Positions 55,501 to 64,000 of a stretch of 64,000 nucleotides of DNA are shown here, piece after piece. Below the pieces are notes generated by a model. That model did not search any database. It worked only from the letters and a program-made list of their open reading frames with translations, and was not told the DNA's origin. Both the position numbers and the translations under genes were made by a program. This stretch comes from Gorsachius magnificus. Lineage: Eukaryota; Chordata; Aves; Pelecaniformes; Ardeidae. The stretch lies in contig CM067086.1 of NCBI GenBank assembly GCA_034008185.1, positions 69,548,286 to 69,612,285 of the forward strand, given 5' to 3'. Positions within the stretch are counted from its first letter, which is position 1; each line of letters begins with the position of its first letter.

Positions 55501-58500
55501 GACCACTTAGTAAACAATACACCATCTTGCCTCTCCAAATACCACTTAAAGATTTTTAAATCGTCAGATGACAGAACTGACCCCACAAGTTGCCTTTTCA
55601 CAAGAAAAACGGCAGAAAAGGGAAACTCCGTCTTTGTTCAAAGCACCGCAACAGTTTAAAGCGTACGGCCTAACTGCTACTCAGAATTCCTGGCTCCCCA
55701 TCTTACGTTCAAAACGCTTGCGCATGCTGCCTTACATAGAAAAAACAAACTTACCGCTTCTTCAAACGTCCACCTCTTACTGACTTCGTGTTCATTGTGG
55801 TTAAACATCTCTTGATGGATCTCAATGATTCTGTGCCTCATGTTTTCGATCTCAGTGATTAGCTAAAACATAATTTTTAAAAAATGTAACACAGGTGGCC
55901 ACCGCATCACCTCTGTAAATGCGTTTTAGGCTGGCAGTAATAGGCGTAAGTTAGAAGTATCACAGACACATTAAACGTTACCCTGAACAGCCAGGGGAAG
56001 GGAAGGGATGGGGATGGGATGGGAATGCTGCCCAAGCGGTGGGGCCTTGGCCCTTAGAAAACCAATTCAGTTGGGCTGCACTACCTGAAGTTTTGCTCTT
56101 ACGGTAAAGATGACTGAGATAAAGGATGAATTTGGATCCAAGTGAAACTTGGTTTCAGCACGTGTACATTTGCACAGTTAGCAATTCCTTTGGATGGCTC
56201 CAAGTTTTCGTGTGCCTTTGAAGGCTGTGAGCCTGCACAGACCATTGCTGATGAAGAGCTTGCTTAAACCACAGTTCCTAACCTGTTAACTGGAATAATT
56301 AATATTAATTCCTAAAGTTTTGTACATCACTTCTTTAATTTTTGAACTCCATTTCTTTAATACCTATGAAAACATCGGAAAGGTAAATCCTGTAGACAAA
56401 AGCAGCTTCTCACGTGAGCCAAAGAGCAATGATCTGCGAGAGAACTACGGGAACACCTCAGCGACAGATATACTAAGCTGTCTGCAGATCAACTCGTCTT
56501 TCGGCCACGGAGTAAGGCAAGAAACGCCATCGAGCACCCTCTGCGTGCGTACCTTGGCAGGGTCAGTTATGTCTTCGGTACCAGAGGGCAGGTCGTCCCC
56601 AGGCTGCGCGTCCTCCCCGCTGTGGCCGTTGACGGACGCTAGCTCTCTGCGCAGCTGAACGAACTGCTCAGTAGTCAGGAGGTCCCGAGGCAAGTTGTTC
56701 TGTATATGCTCTTTAAACCTAGGGATAGTTAGAAACAAGCCAACACAAGTTTGAACATTTTATGTTGCCATACTCTGCGTAAGCAGAGCACAGTAACAAA
56801 TCCTAGCGGGGTTCTGCATTGCTTTATCGACCCAGAGCAACACCGAGAATGCAGCTCCTGGCCACATACAGACAAAAATGCAACTTCTACTCTCTATCAG
56901 ACTTCAAAAGCTTGGCATTTTGAAGAGAATTGAAAAGGTGACGAACTTCAGAGGTGCAGACAGACCACATGCCACGTAAAACTGATGGCAAAGGACAAGA
57001 TCATTTTTAGAGGAAGATACTTTATTTCCAAAACCAAAAGATCTGTAGAAATTAGACTGGTGCATAATTTAAATAAGGTTTCTGGTTCCCTCATTACCTC
57101 TCCATATTAATGCAGGATTTATTATCTAAAACTTAACCAAGTACTTCTCTTTAGTCAATTAAATTAGTGTTTCACCACACGTGAGCATTGCACGAGGAAT
57201 TAAAAGTTCAAAGCCTCTCATTCTGTTTTTTCAAAGACATCCTCTCTTCTTCCTCACAATTCCAAGGCCTGCCTTTATTCCACAGCAGAATTTGTGAATT
57301 GACCTAAACCAAAATTCCTAAAAATGTGTATCAGTACTTTAAAACAATCAGTCAAACCGTACGAGTATACAAATAAGTAAATAATTATATAAAACTCAGT
57401 ATCTATTTCAAGCTCTTGTTCCGAGTGAACACTTCCACACTTACAGAATTAGGATAGCGTGTGCTTAAGAAACTCATAGCACTAACTAAATCTTTGTTTT
57501 CTCTTTACCTCTGGAAATGATGACTGTAGAGTTGTGTTGGAATTCCAAGGATGCGGTCGTATATGGACGTAACCTCCCTCAGGTTTCCCTGTTCATTTTC
57601 CCAGTTTATATACATCTCCCATAGTCTGTCAGAACGGAAATCTGTCCCAGCAGCTAAGACTGCATGTTCGTAGGCTCTGTGAAATGAAGTAATTTTACAG
57701 TTGTTTCTGGATGTGGTGTCAGAACAAGGAAGAAAACCTCTGGCTCTTATTTATTTAAATATTAAGAGTGTCCTCATTTACTCGCAACCACACTTACACT
57801 TGCTATTTAAATTCTTCAAAGTCTTTTCTAGAAATCTGTAGCAAGACCTCTAGAACTTCAGAGTGTTTGTACTCACTCCTTTTTCCCTCCAGCACTTCCA
57901 CAACAGAACAAATAAAGGCAACAGAAAAAGCCACTTGCAGGAACGCAAGATATTAAGAAAATGCAAAGTCCTTACCACTTGTATCTTGTGAAGATTCTAA
58001 ATCCATTAGTTCAGCAGTTTAACACACAGAAGCTACACGTCAACCACGCAGCTAGAAGCTGCTTCAGTTAAAGCTCAATTAAAGTTTTGGGTCAAACTTT
58101 AGTCCAGGACCACTGCCAGCAACAGATGAGGTCAGACACGTTCTACCCATACCTAGAAAAACTCCGAGGAATTAAATTCCAAAAATTCCATGGGGAACCC
58201 GTTCCAGTGCTGCACTAAGTATTTCCTAACGTCCAGCCTGAAGCTGTCGAGCCACAACTTTTGACCCTTGTGCCACACTGTACTGTCTATCCCTTCTTAC
58301 GGAATTTGGCTCCATCGGCTCTTGAAACTCCTCCAAGTAACTGCAGGCTGCTACTCGCTTGCCCCTTATTGACCCGATTCCACTGCCAGGTAACGGTATG
58401 CGCGGGCTTCTCGTATCGCTCAGTCTGCTTTCAACTTACCCGCGAATTGTACTGTTAGTTTCAGGATCGGCAGGGTCCAAGGTCTCCTTTAAGAAGTTTA

Positions 58501-59917
58501 TATAATGTATCCAAAGATCAACGCTAAGAGGAATTGCCTGAAGCCCTCTGCGATAAACCTATGAAGAGAACATGAACTGTACTTCAAATACTTAATGGCG
58601 TCCTAATAGAGAGGCAAGACTGTGTTATCCGGTGAACCTTAGAAATACTAATTACTGGAATTTTGTTTAAATAATCTACCATTACCATTTGGGTGGAGGT
58701 TGGATAGAACATGGCAATGTTCTGATCTCCACGTGCAGAGTCTTGATCTTCAAAGCGCAGCGGTCCCTGCATTCTGACCAGGTTGTGTGGGCAGGCTTTG
58801 GGGTACAGACCATAGGGCACAGACCCATTAGAGCATCATTGACAGCGTCTGACCAAAAATGCAATAAGATGTAGCAATTGTGACCAGCAAACCAACTATA
58901 TTGTTTTGAAAATGAGTAATAAATGTAAGTGACAGAAAAGCCCTGCCCTACTTGTTAAGCTGCAGTGTAATACAGAGGCTTGCACTGCAAAGCTTGACAA
59001 ACTGTAGAGGTTTAACGCACCTGCCAACAAAGAGAAAAAACATTAGCTACAAATGCCACAGACGTGACAAGTGCAAACAAAATCCCTACAAACCTGACCA
59101 CACGTGGCAGGTACTGGCAGCCAAATGACTTGCGGTAGGTTCGTCATTATTTGGCTAACAGGACCGGTGGCAACAGCTGCGCCCAGCTACCTACATACCT
59201 CGTCAGACTGTTTAACGTTGTCATGTCGCTTTTCGAGGTCTGCATACTTTTTCCAGTACCCATAGCAATACGGATAATGCGTGAAAAACCTGTCAAATGC
59301 TTTCCTGGCAGCTGGTAAGTGGTTCTGCAAGAAATACACAACAAAAAGCAATGAATCCTTTCCCTGGAAGAACCTTCACATTATTTTAAAAACAACTACT
59401 GTTTTAACATCGTCTTAAAAACGATTGGTTTCTTTTTGCAATCTCTGATGCCGGCACTGGCAAGGGCAAAACAGTATCCACGAAAGCCTGATGTGCAGTT
59501 CTAGATAGGTCACTGGAATACCCACAGCCCGTTTTGGTTTTCTTTCTTTGTTTCTGGAAGGCTAAGGAAAAGGGGGGCACATACTAACCTCCTGCTCTAC
59601 ATACTGTAGTAGATACACCCATCCTGTGAAATCCTGGGGATTGTCCTCTACTACTTTCCAGAACTTGTCAAAATCTGGAGGGAAGCAAGCATCAATATCT
59701 GTTGTCTGTAAACTCTCAATATTTGGAATTTCACTCTCCTGCGTGTTCTCTTCATTCAAGTCAGGGGAACTATCAGGTGATTGTTCCATCTCAGTTACAC
59801 TCATAATTTCTGTACTGAAGTCCATGTTCTGTTCTTCTGTCGCCGTTTCAGTGCCATTGTCTGTGCTGTCATTGCTCACAGTGGCTTCTCCTCCTCTGCA
59901 TTATCTGTGCTCTCCAT
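47422..59917 (-). CDS. PRPF39: PRPF39, U1 snRNP-associated pre-mRNA processing factor with HAT repeats
   Basis: Known role: PRPF39 is a HAT-repeat scaffold that homodimerises in metazoans and helps U1 snRNP recognise 5' splice sites in the nucleus. Thirteen coding exons join in phase. From the first in-frame codon after the upstream stop (GTG at 59879) they give 656 residues, and a single-base correction of the N-terminus gives about 669, the human length. Landmarks: [38 protein letters not shown] (first HAT helix), [122 protein letters not shown], and the Tyr/Asn-rich tail [16 protein letters not shown]. The 5' coding end has a frame break. It is tail to tail with FKBP3 and hosts SNORD127. 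Confidence 0.97.
47738..47782. repeat. Three perfect 15-bp tandem repeats (GCACCTCGCCCCGGT)
   Basis: Exact copies at 47738, 47753 and 47768 in a PRPF39 intron. Confidence 0.95.
49101..49187 (-). mobile_element. CR1 LINE fragment
   Basis: TAGGTTGGACAAGCCCTTTA, CCTAACCCTGCCATCCCACC and CCCTGGCCCTAAGCACAG in reverse orientation. Confidence 0.8.
49459..49579 (-). CDS. PRPF39: PRPF39 exon 13
   Basis: Encodes [20 protein letters not shown] and [20 protein letters not shown]. It is less conserved except for the SEEP start and the Q(A/V)xYNYxAWYQ end. Acceptor AACTTCGCAG, donor CAG|GTAGGC. Confidence 0.94.
50151..50192. repeat. 21-bp tandem duplication containing the exon 12 donor of PRPF39
   Basis: 50151-50171 and 50172-50192 are identical. 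On the minus strand each copy carries GGGTAGGAATTC. Confidence 0.95.
50192..50266 (-). CDS. PRPF39: PRPF39 exon 12
   Basis: Encodes [20 protein letters not shown] and RAEN plus two bases. Its donor GG|GTAGGA lies in a 21-bp tandem duplication, so an identical second donor occurs 21 bp downstream. Confidence 0.95.
51766..51950 (-). CDS. PRPF39: PRPF39 exon 11
   Basis: Encodes [40 protein letters not shown] and [20 protein letters not shown] plus N, ending in phase 2. Acceptor TTTTGAACAG, donor ACAA|GTAAGA. Confidence 0.97.
52381..52466 (-). ncRNA. SNORD127: C/D-box snoRNA SNORD127 in PRPF39 intron 10
   Basis: On the minus strand the ends CGGCAAC and GTTGCCG form a perfect 7-bp terminal stem around box C (ATGATGA, 52458-52452) and box D (CTGA, 52392-52389). 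The 11 bases before box D, GTCCCTCTAAA, pair for ten bases with the TTAGAGGGAC segment of 18S rRNA. By the box-D-plus-five rule they select the G of TTAG, which is the site I know as 18S Gm1447, the target of SNORD127. Human SNORD127 is hosted by PRPF39, so position and target agree. It is released from the intron by exonucleolytic trimming and works in the nucleolus with fibrillarin. Confidence 0.88.
52519..52545. repeat. Run of 27 T beside PRPF39 exon 10 donor
   Basis: Reads as poly(A) in the PRPF39 pre-mRNA, 26 bp past the donor and upstream of SNORD127. Confidence 0.9.
52572..52840 (-). CDS. PRPF39: PRPF39 exon 10
   Basis: The longest internal exon: [60 protein letters not shown], then [20 protein letters not shown] and SEAIEIDK. 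C-terminal HAT array. The donor AAA|GTATGT is followed 26 bp later by a run of 27 A on the minus strand. Confidence 0.97.
52934..53060 (-). CDS. PRPF39: PRPF39 exon 9
   Basis: Encodes [40 protein letters not shown] and QQ plus one base. Acceptor CAACTATAG, donor CAGG|GTAAGA. Confidence 0.97.
53378..53542 (-). CDS. PRPF39: PRPF39 exon 8
   Basis: 55 codons: [40 protein letters not shown] and [15 protein letters not shown]. The donor AAG|GTAAGG is strong. A CR1 element lies about 30 bp into the intron before this exon. Confidence 0.98.
53543..55754. other. PRPF39 intron 7
   Basis: Holds a CR1 fragment beside exon 8 and a GC-rich, unassigned block at about 54830-54970 in otherwise AT-rich DNA. 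No gene seen. Confidence 0.6.
53570..53845 (-). mobile_element. CR1 LINE 3' region beside PRPF39 exon 8
   Basis: TAGAATCATAGAACGTTTTG, CCTGCAGGAGCAGGGACACC and CCTCCCCTGCTTCAGTTTAA. It is the reverse complement of the young CR1 type around FKBP3. Confidence 0.93.
55755..55862 (-). CDS. PRPF39: PRPF39 exon 7
   Basis: 36 codons: [20 protein letters not shown] and [16 protein letters not shown]. Acceptor TGTTTTAG, donor GCG|GTAAGT. Confidence 0.96.
56553..56718 (-). CDS. PRPF39: PRPF39 exon 6
   Basis: Encodes [40 protein letters not shown] and [15 protein letters not shown]. It includes the acidic linker between the two HAT arrays. Donor AAG|GTACGC. Confidence 0.97.
57509..57676 (-). CDS. PRPF39: PRPF39 exon 5
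   Basis: Encodes [40 protein letters not shown] and [15 protein letters not shown]. Two HAT helices with the conserved LWEMYI..E signature. Donor AGAG|GTAAAG. Confidence 0.97.
58150..58400 (-). mobile_element. CR1 LINE fragment, diverged
   Basis: CCGTTCCAGTGCTGCACTAA, CGTCCAGCCTGAAGCTGTCG and CCCTTGTGCCACACTGTACT recall internal CR1 3' sequence in reverse orientation. Confidence 0.6.
58440..58558 (-). CDS. PRPF39: PRPF39 exon 4
   Basis: Encodes [20 protein letters not shown] then [19 protein letters not shown], ending in phase 2. Acceptor CTTCATAG, donor CGCGG|GTAAGT. Confidence 0.97.
58686..58848 (-). other. Candidate PRPF39 poison (NMD) exon in intron 3
   Basis: A 163-nt stretch bounded by an acceptor-like GCATTTTTGGTCAG and a donor AAATG|GTAATG. 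Exon 3 ends in phase 0; read on from it, this segment gives six codons and then TAA, and its length is not a multiple of three. It is complex and GAAGAT/GGAGAT-rich like an exon, and unlike any repeat nearby. Splicing factors often autoregulate through such exons. It is inference; an unrelated ancient repeat or a conserved non-coding RNA is possible. Confidence 0.45.
59199..59324 (-). CDS. PRPF39: PRPF39 exon 3
   Basis: 42 codons in phase 0: [20 protein letters not shown] and then [20 protein letters not shown], ending DE. It forms a HAT repeat with the characteristic W..YA..E pattern. Confidence 0.97.
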
Positions 59918-59951
59918 AGCTGAGGCTACTGCTGTTCCGTAGTACTAGATC
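59589..59951 (-). CDS. PRPF39: PRPF39 exon 2 (first coding exon, frame break near its start)
   Basis: Acceptor TTTCCACAG before 59951, donor GAG|GTTAGT. The ATG at 59917 opens [13 protein letters not shown] and stops at TGA 59878-59876. The conserved frame ([16 protein letters not shown], then the human-like DFSTEIM and TEMEQSP) is shifted by one base and has a TAA upstream, so no upstream ATG reaches it. The first in-frame ATG is 59825 in good context (AACATGG), giving about 638 residues. A one-base loss in the GAG repeat, real or an assembly error, explains this. Confidence 0.93.
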
Positions 59952-62780
59952 CTGTGGAAATAGAGAGATTCAGTATTCATGCAGTGAAGATCCAAGCAGA
60001 ACTCGGCTGTGAATTCCCAGCCAGGAGCCTCCCAAGTGCTTCAGGCATCCGTGTATTTCACCACAAACCTTCAGCAATTAGAAACGCTTCACTCTTGAGC
60101 CCAATTCACAATTAATAAAAAAAAAAAAAAAAAATGTTAATGGCAGCCATACATTTTAACATCTGCACATACGAAGCATTGTGGTCTTTCTAAAAAACTA
60201 TCACAAGTAGCTATCGAGGCATAAAAGTGAACTGATGCAGTTTTCCTGCACGAGTCTGTTGGAATTTTATTGCAAATAAAGGATTACGCTAAAATTTATT
60301 CCATTCTCCTACTTAGTAGAAAACAGTAACTTCTTTGCAAAATAAATACATGTTAAAACATGCCCTCAAGGGCTAGCTGGACTGCCTTAAGTGGTAACTT
60401 TGCCAAGACAAGAACTACTATCAGGGCTAGCCTCAGTCCAGACTGGGGATGCCTACGCCAGCTAATCAGAGGGCCACAACAAACGTTTAGGCTAGCCCCT
60501 TCCCTGCAGCCGCTCGCTGCCCCACATGGCTCACCCTCGGGGGTTCCTCCCGCCCCTCAGGACAGACTCCATCTCCCTCCCACTCTTCACATTGATCTCA
60601 CTGCCAAACGGCTGCTGCCCAGCCCTGCCCTCCTGGGCAAACGCCAGTCCAGCCTAACCAGGCTGCGCCCTGCTCTGCCAAAGGGTGCTCTGCCGCAGCT
60701 GAGCTCGGCCTTCACTGCCCAAAGCCTGGGCGTAAGGCACTCAGCCGAACCTTCTCCACATCCAAGCCAGATCCCAAGGCCCTACAGACCCTAGGTAATA
60801 CAAAACCCATGCACAACACAACAGCTCTTAGCTGTGAACACGTTTTGGATGAGGAGTGCGAGACAACCATCGTCCTCGAATGCACCGCAGCAACTGCCAC
60901 TCCTACTCCCCTTCAGCTCTCCTCACAGGAGATGACAGCAAATAAGTTTTGCATTTAAAAAGAAAAAAATAAAAAGCCCCCACCCCACTCTGTCTCCAGA
61001 ATTCCTTCCCACTGAAAGCCTGAAAAGAGAACAGACCGACTGCTCGCCTTCACTTCAGCAAATACTTCGATAAGCTATCGATATTGCAGCGGGGAAAAAA
61101 TTCTCGACAGAAAGGGAAAATATCTACACCCCATCTTCAGCAGCTTCAACACACGAGAAAACAGTTCTGTTTTCCCAGGAGTTCACCAAGCCTGGCATAG
61201 CGTTAAAAGGCCCACATGGTCTAGTCCTCAAGTTTTCCAGTAACTGTTTTTTAAAAGTAATTACTTCTCTTTTCCGCTGTATACATCATCTGACAATCAT
61301 ATAAACACAATTTCTTTTCCTTTAAGGTAAATAGGCCATAATTTGGTAACTTTATATGGTAACTGTTCATAAAAATGAATGGTTCACGCCATTTAGACGT
61401 CACACGAACACGGCGTGACTACACAGAGCGCTACACTGCTTTTGTTCTACAGGAAAAGAGGCGGCTTGGGTCCGAGGAGCAGTTTATTTCGGTAATGACC
61501 AGTTCTTCCCCACAGCCTGGGCTGCCCTAGAAAGCCGGCATCAAAAGCTGGTTCCTTTAGCGAGCGTTGGAGATGAATCTTCAACACCGGTTTTGGGAAT
61601 AAATGTGATTTATAAGTTAAGAAATTAAGTACGAAAGCAGCATCGCTATACCTTTACTAGAGCAACATATGGAAGAGATCTGCATCATTAAACAGCTGCT
61701 GGCACTCAGAGCTTACCTCCGTAAAGATTATAAAATGAAGGCATAAGGGGAGTGCGTTATGCCCTGACACATGAAAAAAAAAATAGTTTAGAAGATGTTT
61801 AAAGGATGCAGCTGTTTTGAAACTTGCAATAATTTACGAGCTAAACTTATTTGGATATTTGACAGGCGTTTTGCCCCTCTCGCCGCTTCAGAAAAGGTAT
61901 TCCAGCTTAAAAAGAGAAAGAGCTTCCCCAAATCCAGCTGCCTTCAGGTTAGGGGGAAGAGAAAGAAAGGAAGAGGGAGAAGCGGTACCTCTGCACACAG
62001 GGTTTCGAAGGGGATCTGTAAGCCTGCTGTGGAGCCCACCTCCAGCCTCAGGCGCTCTAGAACGCCCGCGGGGAGCGGCGGCACTCCCGAACCCCCACCG
62101 AAACCGAGGGCAGCGGCGGGGCAGCCCAATTCCAGGAGTTTTTGGCTCCCCTCGGGCTAAACGACTCGGCAGGGCTGCCAGCCAGCCCCACGCGCGGGTT
62201 TTAAACGCTTCACGCCGAGCGAGCCCGTGTCACCTCGGCGCCCACCAACGGCGCGGAGCTCCTGGAAGCGCCTGGGGGGAAGCGCGGGCGGGCAGCACCC
62301 GGGGCCGCCCCGCCCCGCCGCCCTGGGGAGCCGCCGCCGCCGCCGCCTTCGCGGGGCGGGACCGCGCGGGCCTGCCCGGCCCGGCCCCGCAGCGCAGCGC
62401 GCCCAACGGCCCCGCGCGGGCTGCTACCGGTTGCAGGGCCCGGCGGCCGCCCCGGCCACACAACGGCAAAGCGCGGGTCGTCCCGACAGCCCGGTAACCG
62501 CCGGCCAGGGCGGGCAGCGGGGCCGGCAGGCGGGCAGCCCCGCGCACGGCGCGGCCCTCCCTGAGGCGCCCCTCACCCCGCGCCCCGCTCGCCTCGCCCC
62601 GCGCCCCTCACAGCGCTCGCCTCACCCCGCGCCCCGCTCGCCTCGCCCCGCGCCCCTCACCTCACGCCGTGCCTCCCGGCCCGACCCCCCGCCGCGCCGC
62701 CTGCCCCGCCGAGGCAAGCGCCCGCCTCAGCCTCCCGTCGGACCGGGGCTGGGCCCCCCCCCCGCCCGCCCGCCCGGTAC
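59952..62780. other. PRPF39 intron 1, no gene seen
   Basis: Contains an 18-A run near 60119. The GC-richer block 60470-60800 has an open frame of 144 codons with no recognisable family. Nothing else supported. Confidence 0.6.
62571..62660. repeat. Two perfect 41-bp direct repeats in the PRPF39 CpG island
   Basis: 62571-62611 and 62620-62660 are identical and separated by 8 bp (period 49). The unit is made of CCCCGC/CTCGCC motifs. Confidence 0.85.
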
Positions 62781-62950
62781 CTGCCGCGGGGCCGGTGACC
62801 GCCCGCCCGCCTGCCGCGCCGGGGCCCAGGAAGAGCGGACGGCGCCTGCGCTCAGCGCACCGCGCATGCGCCCCGGCCCCGCCGCGCATGCGCCCCCGCC
62901 CCGCCGCGCATGCGCCCCCGCCGCCGCCCCCCTCCCGCCAAATGGCGACG
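62781..62950 (-). other. PRPF39: Probable non-coding first exon of PRPF39
   Basis: On the minus strand the CpG island contains a donor, GCGGCAG|GTACCG, ending the putative exon at 62781. The next acceptor downstream in the transcript is that of exon 2 at 59951. The transcription start is placed only roughly, near the NRF1 sites. Confidence 0.5.
62862..62915. promoter_or_regulatory. Three NRF1 sites with 22-bp spacing
   Basis: The perfect palindrome GCGCATGCGC occurs at 62862-62871, 62884-62893 and 62906-62915, each copy within a near-identical 22-bp unit. Confidence 0.85.
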
Positions 62951-63360
62951 CGCTCTCCCCTCTCCCTGAGGCAAGGAGGCGGCGGCGGCGCTACGGGAAT
63001 AAATCCCGTTATTGGAGACAGGGCCCCGCGAAACGCCTACGGGAGCGGCAGCGGGAGGGCCGGGGCGGCGCTGCCAGGCGCAGGGCTCGGGTTCGTTCCC
63101 CCCCCGGGCCTGGCCGTGAGCTGCCGCTTCCCCCGCCCAGCCACCGAGGCAACGTTACCGTAACAGCCCCGGCAAGCTACCACTGCACAGCTGAGTAAGT
63201 GCATTAAAAAAACCCCACAAAAAAACCACCATATTTTTTCACACATACCACACAAAGCCCTGTTATACTGTGTAATTTACCGCCAGGGTTTTCTTCCACG
63301 TACGAGTGTGACGCTTCGTGCTAAAACAAGTCAAAACGTGACTGTGTGAGAAGCGTGTTA

Positions 63361-63366
63361 TTTATT
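63361..63366 (-). terminator. AATAAA poly(A) signal of TOGARAM1
   Basis: TTTATT on the plus strand reads AATAAA on the minus strand, about 225 nt after the stop codon. This leaves only about 400 bp to the PRPF39 promoter. Confidence 0.65.
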
Positions 63367-63589
63367 CATGAGCGATCTGACATCCGCTGCTGTGCTGTCT
63401 CCTACAGGGAAGCGCAGACGAGCAGGAGCGGCTTCCCCGCGCGCGGCAGGCGCTCCCACCAGCGGCCATTCCGCCTGGGAAACCAGCAGCGCCCGGCTGG
63501 TCCCACGGCTCTCCACGCAAACATCTGTCCGTCTGTCCGAGCCAGCCGGCTGATGGAGTTGCGCGCACGCCCGCCCGGAGGTCGTTAGT

Positions 63590-63843
63590 TTAGGTGGCTG
63601 CCTCCAGAAATTCCTCTAAACTCTTCCTGATGTGCGGTGGCTGAGCTGCGGCGTGCATTAACAGACTTTGACCCATCTGTGCAAAAAGCGCTCCCGATAA
63701 TTTCGCTGTGGCTGTCCGGATATTTCCCCCGGCTCCCGGCAAAGAGCCGCTGTTGGTCATGTTTCCCAGGAGGTGCCAGAGGACAGCCAGAACCTTTTGC
63801 TCCACGGCGTAAGGCTTCCGTGGGTACAGCTCCGTAACAAGAT
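63590..63843 (-). CDS. TOGARAM1: TOGARAM1 (Crescerin-1, FAM179B) last coding exon, partial gene
   Basis: Known role: TOG-domain protein that binds tubulin and regulates ciliary microtubules. Seen: acceptor TTTCTTGCAG, then phase 1 entry and LVTELYPRKPYAVEQKVLAV, LWHLLGNMTNSGSLPGAGGN, IRTATAKLSGALFAQMGQSL and SLEEFLEAAT before TAA. The helical, HEAT-like sequence suits the last TOG array. In human, TOGARAM1 lies directly upstream of PRPF39 in the same orientation, as here. The rest of the gene lies beyond the right edge. Identity rests on this order plus resemblance. Confidence 0.8.
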
Positions 63844-64000
63844 CTGCAAGAAAGACAACGGGTCGTCAAGCAGCGCTTGAAGATTGTTTTGAAAATACGA
63901 TTCAGAAGTGAGCCCCTGCTATGAGAGGTGTTTAAAAGCACTTCATGTCAAATCATCTCCCCGAGCAACTGAGGAAGGGGTGCTGGTTACGCACAGGAGC

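Larger units (their letters stand above)
62200..63170. promoter_or_regulatory. CpG-island promoter of PRPF39
   Basis: Dense CpG, no TATA box. Three GCGCATGCGC palindromes (NRF1 consensus) at 62862, 62884 and 62906, and an E2F-like TCCCGCCAAA at 62934, cluster at the expected transcription start. Long open frames here on both strands are GC artefacts. Confidence 0.75.

Noticed and set aside
62227..63198. 323-codon plus-strand open frame in the CpG island
   Set aside because: Pro/Arg/Ala-rich translation of GC-rich DNA, no splice context, and it lies over the PRPF39 promoter on the other strand.

Overview
The window is vertebrate nuclear DNA, almost certainly from a bird. It holds spliced genes with GT-AG introns, CpG-island promoters, many CR1 LINE fragments (some ending in the typical ATTCTATGATTCT tail), and two solo LTRs of a TGTCCTGG...CACGACA type that I associate with avian endogenous retroviruses. 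The gene order FANCM - FKBP3 - PRPF39 - TOGARAM1 matches human 14q21 in inverted orientation. The species cannot be named from what I see.

Layout. FANCM (minus strand) fills 1 to about 40052. Its first ten coding exons are here, the 3' part lies beyond position 1, and the visible part covers the DEAH helicase core. Intron 4 is 24.4 kb, and a complete SOUL/HEBP-family gene sits inside it on the opposite strand (coding exons 25142-28871, with a CpG island and possible first exon near 17.6-18.2 kb). FANCM and FKBP3 are head to head: their likely start codons are about 130 bp apart in a shared CpG island containing a perfect 41-bp inverted repeat. FKBP3 (plus, 40184-45917) is complete: seven coding exons and 224 residues, the length of human FKBP3. 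PRPF39 (minus, 47422 to about 62950) converges on FKBP3. It has thirteen coding exons, a probable non-coding first exon, an intronic C/D snoRNA (SNORD127) and a candidate poison exon. The last coding exon of TOGARAM1 (minus) is at 63590-63843.

The genes are mostly housekeeping: replication-fork and crosslink repair (FANCM), a nuclear peptidyl-prolyl isomerase (FKBP3), U1 snRNP-associated splicing (PRPF39), rRNA methylation guidance (SNORD127) and ciliary microtubules (TOGARAM1). No pathway joins them; the shared feature is the promoter architecture. The rest is intron with CR1 fragments, one MIR-like SINE, two solo LTRs, homopolymers and short tandem repeats.

The main points for a second look are the 41-bp palindrome with the presumed FANCM start codon in its loop, the nested antisense SOUL-family gene that lacks the axial histidine of mammalian SOUL, the candidate PRPF39 poison exon, reading-frame breaks at the 5' coding ends of FANCM and PRPF39, a 21-bp duplication carrying a PRPF39 splice donor, and three NRF1 palindromes on an exact 22-bp period in the PRPF39 promoter.
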